This document shows, piece by piece, positions 1-6,775 of a DNA stretch of 12,298 bases (positions are counted from its first letter, which is position 1; each line of letters opens with the position of its first letter). Under the pieces are notes generated by a model. The model made no database searches, was not told where the DNA came from, and saw nothing but the letters and a program-made list of their open reading frames with translations. Location: the NCBI GenBank assembly GCA_002394635.1, contig DGUK01000006.1, positions 1 through 12,298 on the forward strand, read 5' to 3'. A program made the position numbers and the translations under genes. The DNA is from Faecalitalea sp. UBA4312. Its GTDB lineage: Bacteria > Bacillota_I > Bacilli_A > Erysipelotrichales > Erysipelotrichaceae.

Positions 1-899
1 GTCAGAATAGCCCGCTCGTTGCCTTCGGCAGCCGCCTGCTCCACATCACGGGTATCACTGGAAACGCCGGATACACCTAACATACCGGATTTCTTATTCA
101 GCAGATCATCCAGTTCGTCGGCTGAATAGTTGTATTTACGCATCAGATAGACAACAATCGCCGGGTCAATATCACCACAGCGTGTTCCCATCATGATTCC
201 GCCTAACGGTGTAAATCCCATCGAAACCTTGAATGCTTTCCCGCCGCGAACCGCTACGATACTGGCTCCGTTGCCTAAATGACAGGTGATGATATTCATC
301 TCTTCCAGCGGACGGTTTTGGATTTCTGCCAGTCTGTGGGTCAGATAATCGTGGCTGGTTCCATGAGCTCCGTAACGACGTACCTTATCTTTTGTATACA
401 ATTCATATGGTAATGGATAAATATAGTTTTCTTCCGGCATAGACTGGAAGAACGCTGTATCAAAAACAAACGAGTGTTTACAGTTCGGCAATGCTTTACG
501 GAAAGAGCGCAGACCCACCAGAGCACCCGGGTTGTGCAAAGGAGCCAGTTCACACAGTTCTTCCACCTTACTTTCGCTCCATTCTGTTACGGGATAAGAC
601 TCAGAGAAGTATTCACCACCATGAACGACACGATGGCCCATCGCTTTGATATCTTCCAATTTTTCAACAACGCTGTATTTGATCAAAGCTTCCATCAAGA
701 TTTCAACTGCTTTAGCATGATCGGCTATATCCATGACTTCCTTGATTTTGTCATCCTTTGTCTTAATGTTGAAAATGGAATCCTTCATTCCGATCCGCTC
801 GATATTTCCCTGTGCCAGAACTTCTTCTTCCGGCATACGGAATACCTGGAATTTCAACGATGAACTTCCTGCGTTTACACTCATAACGATACTTGACAT
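1..899 (-). CDS. ackA: Acetate kinase, N-terminal three quarters (runs off left edge)
   Basis: Acetate kinase interconverts acetate + ATP and acetyl phosphate + ADP in the cytoplasm, normally paired with phosphotransacetylase to make ATP by substrate-level phosphorylation. The 299 visible codons translate without a break. They show the N-terminal signature VNAGSSSLKF (Asn9), GHRVVHGG (about 88-95, Arg90), FDTAF (Asp147), RRYGAHGTSH (His179), the phosphate loop HLGNGAS (about 207-213) and MGFTPLGG...GTR (Arg240). These correspond to the catalytic Asn, Arg, Asp, His and Arg known from the Methanosarcina enzyme. Family members are about 400 residues, so roughly the last 100 lie outside the window. 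The ATG at 899-897 has an AGGAGG 7 bases upstream that overlaps the ylxM stop codon, so ackA is probably translated from the smc-ftsY-ylxM message. One oddity: the usual FDTAFHQT reads FDTAFFQS here. Identification is secure. Confidence 0.97.
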   Translation of the reverse strand, partial: MSSIVMSVNAGSSSLKFQVFRMPEEEVLAQGNIERIGMKDSIFNIKTKDDKIKEVMDIADHAKAVEILMEALIKYSVVEKLEDIKAMGHRVVHGGEYFSESYPVTEWSESKVEELCELAPLHNPGALVGLRSFRKALPNCKHSFVFDTAFFQSMPEENYIYPLPYELYTKDKVRRYGAHGTSHDYLTHRLAEIQNRPLEEMNIITCHLGNGASIVAVRGGKAFKVSMGFTPLGGIMMGTRCGDIDPAIVVYLMRKYNYSADELDDLLNKKSGMLGVSGVSSDTRDVEQAAAEGNERAIL

Positions 900-906
900 T
901 TCTTTT

Positions 907-912
907 CCTCCT
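907..912 (-). promoter_or_regulatory. Ribosome binding site of ackA overlapping the ylxM stop
   Basis: Read on the minus strand the sequence is TAGGAGGAAAAGAAATG. AGGAGG sits 7 bases before the ackA ATG, and its first bases belong to the TAG stop of ylxM (913-911). This arrangement fits translational coupling or re-initiation, and it fixes the ackA start. Confidence 0.85.
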
Positions 913-1189
913 ACATGATTTCTTTTAGTCGTTCCCAATCCTGCTTTTGGCAGCAATCCTGGATTTCGTGTTTTTTATGATTATATTGTACAACAGATTC
1001 ATACTTTTCCAATAATGAAATTGCCCGATGAATGGTATCCATGACCGCCGCCCGACTGATAGAAAGCTCTTCACTGATTTCTGCATAAGACAAGTCCTCT
1101 GCGTAATAAAGAGTCATAATTTCCTGCTGCCTCTTTGTTAACAAAGGTCCGTAAATATCCATGCATTCATTGATTTCAATCCGATCCAT
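911..1189 (-). CDS. ylxM: YlxM/p13-like helix-turn-helix protein (UPF0122), SRP-associated
   Basis: This is a 92-residue protein of the YlxM/p13 family, a small sigma-70 region 4-like helix-turn-helix protein encoded next to signal-recognition-particle genes in Firmicutes. In streptococci YlxM is reported to associate with SRP and affect its GTPase cycle. Recognisable stretches are DIYGPLLTKRQQEIMTLYY (about 10-28), then a helix-turn-helix DLSYAEISEELSISRAAVMDTIHRA (about 30-54), and LLEKYE. An upstream extension of the reading frame exists but lies entirely inside ftsY and has no family similarity. AAGGGA at about 1198-1203 favours ATG 1189 (8-base spacing) or the adjacent ATG 1192. Either start overlaps the ftsY 3' end by about 14-17 bases, implying coupled translation. 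In Bacillus the next gene is ffh; here it is ackA. Confidence 0.9.
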   Translation of the reverse strand: MDRIEINECMDIYGPLLTKRQQEIMTLYYAEDLSYAEISEELSISRAAVMDTIHRAISLLEKYESVVQYNHKKHEIQDCCQKQDWERLKEIM

Positions 1190-2144
1190 CATCCATTCCC
1201 TTTGTGATTCCCATGATATAGGAAACAATATCAAACGGACGCAGATCTTCCGGTTTTTCACCCAATCCCATAAACCGGATTGGCAGATGGAGAAGATCAC
1301 GTATTGACAATACCACACCACCACGTGCCGTACCGTCCATCTTGGTCAGAATGATTCCTGTAACATTGGTTGCCTCCAGGAATACTTCTGCCTGGGTAAT
1401 CCCGTTTTGCCCAGTCGTCGCATCCAGAACAAGCCAGACTTCATGTGGGGCTCCTTCAATTTCACGACCAACGACGCGGGTCATCTTATTCAGCTCCCTC
1501 ATCAGATTTTTCTTATTTTGTAAACGCCCGGCCGTATCTCCAATCAATATATCGATGTTGTTTTCTTTGGCATATCGGCATGCATCCACCAGGACACTGC
1601 TTGGATCCTGCTCCGGTTTTCCTTTGATACATGGCACCTGCAAACGGCTGGCCCATGTATCGATCTGATCGATGGCACCGGCTCGAAAAGTGTCGGCAGC
1701 TGCAACAGCCACTTTTTTCCCTTGTCTTTGATAGTATTGGATCAGCTTGGCACTTGTCGTTGTTTTTCCACTACCGTTGACGCCGACCATCAAAATAACG
1801 GTTGGTCCGTTTTCGTTGTAATGTATATATTCTTCTTCTATATTTTCATAGAACTCATACAGGATATAGATAAAATAATCCTCCATAGACTCAAAGTTTT
1901 TCAGCATATTTCCGTTGGATTCAAACATATCAACGATTTTTTGTGCTGTGTGGATCCCCACATCGCTTTCCAGCAGGATGATCATCAATTCTTCCAGCAA
2001 TTCATCATCAATGCCATGAAAATTATTGGACAAAGAACGTATACGATCCCCAAAGGTTTTCCGACTCTTGTTCAAACCGGATAGATACTTATCGGCATCA
2101 TCCTTTTTTCCGAAATTGTTTTTAAATTTATCAAACATTGCCAT
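1176..2144 (-). CDS. ftsY: Signal recognition particle receptor FtsY
   Basis: FtsY is the SRP receptor GTPase. It docks SRP (Ffh plus 4.5S/scRNA) carrying ribosomes that make membrane proteins to the cytoplasmic membrane and translocon. The protein has 322 residues. The N domain helical bundle spans about 20-105 and the G domain about 115-312. GTPase motifs are the P-loop GVNGSGKTTT (121-130), DTFRAGA (151-157), DTAGR (203-207), TKMDGTARGG (267-276) and the closing GLGEKPEDLRPFD (293-305). The short N terminus (about 20 residues) lacks the long acidic A domain of Escherichia coli FtsY, as is normal in Gram-positives. The ATG at 2144 follows AAGGAG with about 7 bases between them and overlaps the end of smc by 14 bases. 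An in-frame ATG at 2138 is possible but less well spaced. It is co-transcribed with smc, as in Bacillus. Confidence 0.98.
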   Translation of the reverse strand: MAMFDKFKNNFGKKDDADKYLSGLNKSRKTFGDRIRSLSNNFHGIDDELLEELMIILLESDVGIHTAQKIVDMFESNGNMLKNFESMEDYFIYILYEFYENIEEEYIHYNENGPTVILMVGVNGSGKTTTSAKLIQYYQRQGKKVAVAAADTFRAGAIDQIDTWASRLQVPCIKGKPEQDPSSVLVDACRYAKENNIDILIGDTAGRLQNKKNLMRELNKMTRVVGREIEGAPHEVWLVLDATTGQNGITQAEVFLEATNVTGIILTKMDGTARGGVVLSIRDLLHLPIRFMGLGEKPEDLRPFDIVSYIMGITKGMDDGSD

Positions 2145-5070
2145 GGTCGATCTCCTTTCCTTCTACAAATTCCTGTGCGTCTTTCAATTCTACACGCAAT
2201 AATTGAGACACACCATCTTTGAGCATAGTAACACCATACAAGGTGTCGCATTGTTCCATAGTACCCGGGCGATGGGTAACCACAATAAATTGGGACTGTC
2301 CCCTGAATTTTCCCAGATAGCGGGCAAATCGTTCTACGTTGGCCTGATCCAATGCCGCCTCTACCTCATCAAAGATGCATAAAGGCATGGTTCTTGCCCG
2401 TAATATGGAAAACAATACACTGATCGCAATCAATGCTTTTTCCCCGCCGGAGAAAGTCTGGATATTCTTGATCAGCTTTCCGGGCGGCTGGACATCAATG
2501 TCAATGCCGGTATGCAGCACATCCTCTGGATCTACCATGGATAAACGGGCTCGACCACCCCCAAACATGGACCTGAATACTCCATCCAGCTCATGATTGA
2601 TCTTATCAAACATTTCCGTAAACTGGCTGATCATGGTTGCATCCATCTCATCGATCGCCTGCAGGATCTGTTTAGCCGCTGCTTCCAGGTCTTCCTTCTG
2701 CGATTTCATAAATGTGTACCGTTCGTTCATCGTTTCATAATCCTGCGGTGCATCCAGATTGACATTTCCCAAACGGTTTATATTCTGACGTAATATTCCA
2801 ACACGGTCTTTGGCTGCTTCCAGATCCATATCGGTCTTTTTTGTCAATGCGTATTCGAAGGTCATCTGATATTCGGTATTTAAACGCATCAGACGATGAT
2901 CCAGCTCCGCTTTGATCTTTGTTTGCTCCAGTTCCTGCTGATGGATCTGTGTTCGCAATGCGTTCATAGACCGGCGAAGCTTCCGCAGCTGATCTTCTTT
3001 TTCCTCCAGCTGCTGCCCCATCGTATAGCGCTTCTGTCTTTGACTTTGGATATCGCTGGTAATCGTATCGATGCGCGCATGCATTGTGCTGATATCGATA
3101 ACCAGCTGATCCGTTTGCAGATCCTGTGGATCTTCATCAGCTATTTGCTCGTATTCATCTTTTGCTTCCAGATATTTCTGTTTCTTTACTTCGTAGATAT
3201 TTTCCAGTTTAGCCAGATCAATCTGCAAGTGAACGCCCGTATCCGTAAGACGCTGGTATTCATTTACTTTCTTTTGCAGGTCATTCTGGATCTTTTCCAT
3301 CTTTTCTCTGGCTTCCTGTTCGTCCTTGTCTATTTGTTTCTTCTCCGCCTTTACGGTCATCGGTGAATTCTGGTTCTTGCCTCGTCCGCCGGTCATACTT
3401 CCGCCAGCATGAACAATATCGCCATCCAGGGTCACAATTTTCAATCGATAATTGAGCCGCTTGGCACATTCATTGGCATGCTCCAGCGTATCAATGACCA
3501 GTACGTTTCCCAACAGTCGTCCACAGACATCATCGTATTTTGGATCACATTGCACACAATCTCTGGCAATGGCGATAAAACCCTCCGATTGTTGAGCGAT
3601 AAACAACTGCTGGTTGCCGATCGTTTTTGGCCGGCATACAGTCATAGGCAGAAAGGTTGCCCGTCCGGAACGGTTTTTCTTCAGAAATCCGATCGCATAA
3701 CGAGCACTGGCCTCATCTTTTGTAACAATATGATACATGCTTCCCCCAAGAGCCGCCTGCACAGCTTGTTCCAGATTAGGCTTTGCCTGCAACAATTCAG
3801 ACATGACCCCTTCAATGCCTCGCAAAGAAGATCTGGCTTGTAGAATTGCCCGGATCGCTCCTTGATTCTGATAGGGTTGTTTCAGCATATTATCAAGGAT
3901 CTGCTGGCGGTTGACCAGGCTCTGATGACGCATCTGGATGCGCGCCAGATCCCGCTCCAATGCCTGTTTCTGCTGATTACAATCCGTTGTTTTCTGTTGA
4001 TGGTCTTTCCATTGTGTCTGCAAGGTTTCCAATCGTTCCTTACGGTCTTCGTATTCATATTCCGCTTCTTTTAAAATACGGCCCACTTCAACGATTCGCT
4101 GTTCGCGATCGGCAGTAGATAGCGTATATTTCCGCTTTTCATCCATCTCGATCTTACGCTTTTCCAGCTGCACGCTCTCTTCCATAGCTCGCGTATAATC
4201 CCCCTGCAAGCCGTGGATCGTATGATCCAGACGGTGGCACCGGATACGAAGATCATCGATTTGCTGATCCAACTGCTCTATTTGAGCATCATTGGCCACC
4301 TGTTGTGTTTTTTTATCCAGCAGATCGTTTTGAATGCCTTGTATCTGTTCGTTGAAAGCACTAATCTCTTCAACTAAAACATTGACCTCGATCGTCGACA
4401 GTTCGTTTCTGTATTGAATATATTCATTGGCTTTGGCTGCCTGCTTTTCCAATGGTACAAGTTGTCTTTCGATTTCATCAATCAGATCTTGTACACGATC
4501 AAGATTTGCTTGTGTTTTTTCCAGCTTCCCTAAAGAAACCATTTTCCGTTTCTTATACTTAGCAACACCGGCGGCCTCTTCGAACAAGGCTCTTCGTTCT
4601 TCGGGCTTAGCATCCGCAAAGGCCGAAATATTGCCCTGCGTGATAATGCTCAAAGAACCTCGTCCCAGTCCGGTATCCATGATCAGTTCCTGGATATCCT
4701 TCAGGCGGCAAGGCGTTTTGTTGATAAAATAACTGGCTTCGTTCGTGGATCTTTGCAGCTGGCGGGTAATTTCTATCTCCGCATAATCCGAATCGAAAAT
4801 ACGCGCAGTGTTGTCAAAGACAAGGGTCACCTTTGCGATATTGACCGGTTTGCGATACTCGCTACCAGAAAAAATAATATCGGACATAGATGATCCTGAC
4901 CGTAATGATTTGACGCTCTGTTCCCCAAGTACCCAACGAATGGCATCGTTGATATTGCTTTTGCCACATCCATTCGGTCCGACAATACCGGTGATATCAT
5001 GATCGAAACGCAGAATTGTTTTATCCGCAAAGCTTTTAAAACCTTGTAGCTCAATCTGTTTTAAAAACAT
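2131..5070 (-). CDS. smc: Chromosome condensation ATPase SMC, short-arm form
   Basis: SMC is the core ATPase of the Smc-ScpAB condensin, which loads near the origin and helps fold and segregate the chromosome. Its architecture is complete. The N-terminal head has Walker A GPNGCGKS (31-38), a Q-loop glutamine (TQGN, about 144-147) and the FEEAAGVAKYKKRK element (about 163-176). An N-side coiled coil runs about 177-400. The hinge runs about 402-562 and ends with AGGSMTGG. A C-side coiled coil runs about 565-810. The C-terminal head has signature FSGGEKAL (873-880), Walker B LCIFDEVEAALD (897-908) and switch His933. Bacillus SMC is about 1186 residues; this one is 979, with both arms about equally shortened and heads and hinge intact, so it is not a frameshift product. 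Mycoplasma SMC (P115) is of similar length. GGAG lies 7 bases before the ATG, and the kinase-like gene ends 27 bases upstream. Confidence 0.98.
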   Translation of the reverse strand: MFLKQIELQGFKSFADKTILRFDHDITGIVGPNGCGKSNINDAIRWVLGEQSVKSLRSGSSMSDIIFSGSEYRKPVNIAKVTLVFDNTARIFDSDYAEIEITRQLQRSTNEASYFINKTPCRLKDIQELIMDTGLGRGSLSIITQGNISAFADAKPEERRALFEEAAGVAKYKKRKMVSLGKLEKTQANLDRVQDLIDEIERQLVPLEKQAAKANEYIQYRNELSTIEVNVLVEEISAFNEQIQGIQNDLLDKKTQQVANDAQIEQLDQQIDDLRIRCHRLDHTIHGLQGDYTRAMEESVQLEKRKIEMDEKRKYTLSTADREQRIVEVGRILKEAEYEYEDRKERLETLQTQWKDHQQKTTDCNQQKQALERDLARIQMRHQSLVNRQQILDNMLKQPYQNQGAIRAILQARSSLRGIEGVMSELLQAKPNLEQAVQAALGGSMYHIVTKDEASARYAIGFLKKNRSGRATFLPMTVCRPKTIGNQQLFIAQQSEGFIAIARDCVQCDPKYDDVCGRLLGNVLVIDTLEHANECAKRLNYRLKIVTLDGDIVHAGGSMTGGRGKNQNSPMTVKAEKKQIDKDEQEAREKMEKIQNDLQKKVNEYQRLTDTGVHLQIDLAKLENIYEVKKQKYLEAKDEYEQIADEDPQDLQTDQLVIDISTMHARIDTITSDIQSQRQKRYTMGQQLEEKEDQLRKLRRSMNALRTQIHQQELEQTKIKAELDHRLMRLNTEYQMTFEYALTKKTDMDLEAAKDRVGILRQNINRLGNVNLDAPQDYETMNERYTFMKSQKEDLEAAAKQILQAIDEMDATMISQFTEMFDKINHELDGVFRSMFGGGRARLSMVDPEDVLHTGIDIDVQPPGKLIKNIQTFSGGEKALIAISVLFSILRARTMPLCIFDEVEAALDQANVERFARYLGKFRGQSQFIVVTHRPGTMEQCDTLYGVTMLKDGVSQLLRVELKDAQEFVEGKEIDHGNV

Positions 5071-5097
5071 TTCATCACTCCAAACGTAACTATGATA

Positions 5098-5640
5098 TTA
5101 TACACCATTTTTCATACGAATCGAATCAAAGCTACGGAACATTTCTTCTTTTGTCCCTGTTGCATCGATCCATACGTCCGTCTGCTTCCATAAATCCGCT
5201 TCCTGATTCTTCTCAAACCAGGTTTTTCGTCTCTCTATGTCTTGAGGACGATCCCCTCGTTCCATCATATGTCGATAACAAGTATCCCAGTCCGTTTTTA
5301 AACCAATGGAGAGAACCATGGAACCATACTCTTTTTTCATAGCTTGCAGACCATTGCTGTCCATCAAGGCATACACCTCATCCGACATCGCCAGCTTCCG
5401 ATCGATCTCACGCTTCAAAAGACCTCTTTTAGTGCCGGCATAATCGACTTTTTCAAGAAAGTTTTCCGACTCAAAAAAAGCATCGTTGACAAAATAGTAA
5501 TCCTTTCCATCTGTTTCGCCAGTTCTCCGCGGTCGGTTGGTACATGTGACAAGCTTAACGATCCCCAATGTTTCCATATACAGACCTAGACTGGTCTTCC
5601 CGCTTCCACTAGGTCCGACAATGACATAGATTCTTTTCAT
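5098..5640 (-). CDS. Divergent guanylate-kinase-fold P-loop kinase
   Basis: This 180-residue protein has the guanylate kinase fold: P-loop GPSGSGKTS (about 9-17), then TNRPRRTGETDGKDYYFV (about 34-51), equivalent to the GMP-binding TTRxPRxGExxGxDYxFV of Gmk. It also has a FLE segment (about 61), ALMDSNGL (about 91-98) in place of the usual DIDxQGA, and a lid-like ERGDRPQDIERR (about 127-138). The tyrosine-rich YYGT segment, which helps bind the GMP phosphate in true Gmk, is replaced by YAGTKRGLL. The substrate is therefore uncertain: it may be a diverged Gmk paralogue or another nucleotide kinase. It occupies the place where rnc usually precedes smc. The start is taken at ATG 5640 (MKRIYV). 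A GTG at 5646 is in frame, but neither start has a Shine-Dalgarno, and an extended -10 lies directly upstream. A fold-level call is secure; exact function is not. Confidence 0.8.
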   Translation of the reverse strand: MKRIYVIVGPSGSGKTSLGLYMETLGIVKLVTCTNRPRRTGETDGKDYYFVNDAFFESENFLEKVDYAGTKRGLLKREIDRKLAMSDEVYALMDSNGLQAMKKEYGSMVLSIGLKTDWDTCYRHMMERGDRPQDIERRKTWFEKNQEADLWKQTDVWIDATGTKEEMFRSFDSIRMKNGV

Positions 5641-5646
5641 GGCCAC

Positions 5647-5673
5647 ATTTTATCATACAAAAGAGTATTAAAA
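5647..5673 (-). promoter_or_regulatory. Candidate promoter for the kinase-smc-ftsY-ylxM-ackA unit
   Basis: On the minus strand TGATAAAAT (5655-5647) matches an extended -10 (TGnTATAAT) with one mismatch. The -35 region at 17-base spacing is only a T run, which is part of the U-tract of the preceding rseP terminator. The expected transcription start, about 7 bases after the -10, falls on or next to the A of ATG 5640, so the message may be leaderless. An overlapping TATGAT (5657-5652) is an alternative -10. A promoter is needed here because a terminator closes the upstream unit. The assignment is by eye. Confidence 0.45.
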
Positions 5674-5694
5674 AACAGGCTGCAAAAGCCTGTT
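5670..5694 (-). terminator. Intrinsic terminator after rseP
   Basis: The minus strand reads AACAGGCT, loop TTTGC, AGCCTGTT, followed by further T residues to give six T in a row. The 8-bp perfect stem overlaps the last two bases of the rseP TAA stop, so the hairpin starts inside the coding end. It should end the uppS-cdsA-rseP unit. Confidence 0.85.
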
Positions 5695-6763
5695 AAAAGA
5701 AACGTAATATATCGTTATATGTCGCAAACACGAACAATGCCATCAACAATACAAAGCTGGCAGTAATACATGTTTCAATGATCTTTTGTTTGAATTTATG
5801 CCGTGTGATCGTCTCAATCAGTACAATCAAAACACGTCCTCCATCCAAAGCAGGTATCGGTAGAGCATTAAAGATACCAATATTCATGGAAATCAAAGCA
5901 CATAAGCTTAAATACGAACCTAGTCCAAGCTGTGCTGTCTGACTGGTGACATTGAGTATACCCACTGGGCCTGATAAATTTTCGTATCCTTTCCCTTTCA
6001 ACAACATCGATAACGATCGGAAGATCACGGATCCGGAATCCAGCCAGTCTTTCGTCCCGACGCCGAAGCCTTGATACCATTTTATTTCCTCTGCTTGTGC
6101 GATGGCACGAAAGCCTAAATAATAAACTTGTGATTCTTCATCATAAGTGGGAGCAACATCGACTGTAAATGTCTGATCATCCCGCTGCACCGTTAAAGTA
6201 ATCGTATCATGATGATATTGAACATATTCCAGCAGATCATATTGCGTCTTTGGCTGAATGACATCTCCATCGCTTTCTGCTTCAATGATAATATCCCCTT
6301 TTTCCAGTCCGGCCTTCTGCACAGCAGAATTTTCCGTAAACTCATATACCTGAGGAATCGCATCTTCTACAACATATCCACGTGCCATTGCTAATCCGAC
6401 AAACAAGATCCAGGCCAGCAGCATGTTCATAAAAATACCTGCCAGCATGACCAGTATCTGCTGCCACCAAGGCTTATGATTCAGACGACGTTCATCCGGG
6501 ACATTTTTCAGCCATTCGGTTTCCTCATCTTGTGAGCCATCCTCTTCGCCGGCCATCATTACATAGCCGCCGAACGGAATCGCACGGATAGAAAACTTTG
6601 TTTCCTTGCCCGGTTTCTGATAGATCACCGGTCCCATACCGATGGAGAATTCATGGCAATATACACCAAAATGACGTGCTACCAGAAAATGCCCTCCTTC
6701 ATGAACGACCACAATCAAACTGAGCATAACCACAAAAGCGATAATACCCAACAAATAATACAT
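5693..6763 (-). CDS. rseP: RseP/RasP-family site-2 membrane zinc metalloprotease
   Basis: RseP/RasP is an intramembrane protease that makes the second cut in membrane-bound anti-sigma factors and signal-peptide remnants. The protein has 356 residues from ATG 6763. Visible elements are an N-terminal membrane helix carrying the zinc site HEGGH (21-25), the conserved FSIGMGP segment (39-45) and IPFGGYV (62-68). A second membrane helix lies around 101-125 (QQILVMLAGIFMN), and a PDZ domain around 128-205 includes SAVQKAGLEKGDII. The third catalytic region is NALPIPALDGGRV (299-311), whose aspartate is the zinc ligand, and a final membrane helix lies around 330-350. The frame extends 13 codons further upstream, but AGGAGG at 6770-6775 fits ATG 6763 and overlaps the cdsA stop. 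In Bacillus dxr lies between cdsA and rasP; here it is missing. A terminator follows directly. Confidence 0.96.
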   Translation of the reverse strand: MYYLLGIIAFVVMLSLIVVVHEGGHFLVARHFGVYCHEFSIGMGPVIYQKPGKETKFSIRAIPFGGYVMMAGEEDGSQDEETEWLKNVPDERRLNHKPWWQQILVMLAGIFMNMLLAWILFVGLAMARGYVVEDAIPQVYEFTENSAVQKAGLEKGDIIIEAESDGDVIQPKTQYDLLEYVQYHHDTITLTVQRDDQTFTVDVAPTYDEESQVYYLGFRAIAQAEEIKWYQGFGVGTKDWLDSGSVIFRSLSMLLKGKGYENLSGPVGILNVTSQTAQLGLGSYLSLCALISMNIGIFNALPIPALDGGRVLIVLIETITRHKFKQKIIETCITASFVLLMALFVFATYNDILRFF

Positions 6764-6769
6764 AGAATT

Positions 6770-6775
6770 CCTCCT
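6770..6775 (-). promoter_or_regulatory. Ribosome binding site of rseP overlapping the cdsA stop
   Basis: The minus strand reads TAGGAGGAATTCTATG. AGGAGG lies 6 bases before ATG 6763, and the cdsA stop TAG is part of the same sequence. This supports the shorter rseP start over the frame opening at 6802, and it suggests coupled translation. Confidence 0.85.

Noticed and set aside
474..863. 129-codon open frame on the plus strand opposite ackA
   Set aside because: It is antisense to well-conserved acetate kinase codons, has no ribosome binding site and shows no recognisable protein family.
1190..1324. N-terminal extension of the ylxM frame upstream of 1189
   Set aside because: It lies wholly in ftsY coding sequence, has no similarity to the YlxM family, and a good ribosome binding site supports the start at 1189 or 1192.
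2896..3366. 156-codon hydrophobic open frame on the plus strand opposite smc
   Set aside because: The Leu/Phe/Ile-rich product is the mirror of Lys/Glu/Gln-rich coiled-coil codons in smc; it is a composition artefact.
2131..5070. Short SMC as a frameshifted or truncated pseudogene
   Set aside because: Both ATPase head halves, the hinge and uninterrupted coiled coils are present in one frame with a proper start and stop.
5641..5646. GTG start of the kinase-like gene at 5646
   Set aside because: It adds only two residues before MKRIYV and has no ribosome binding site. It is kept as an alternative but not preferred.
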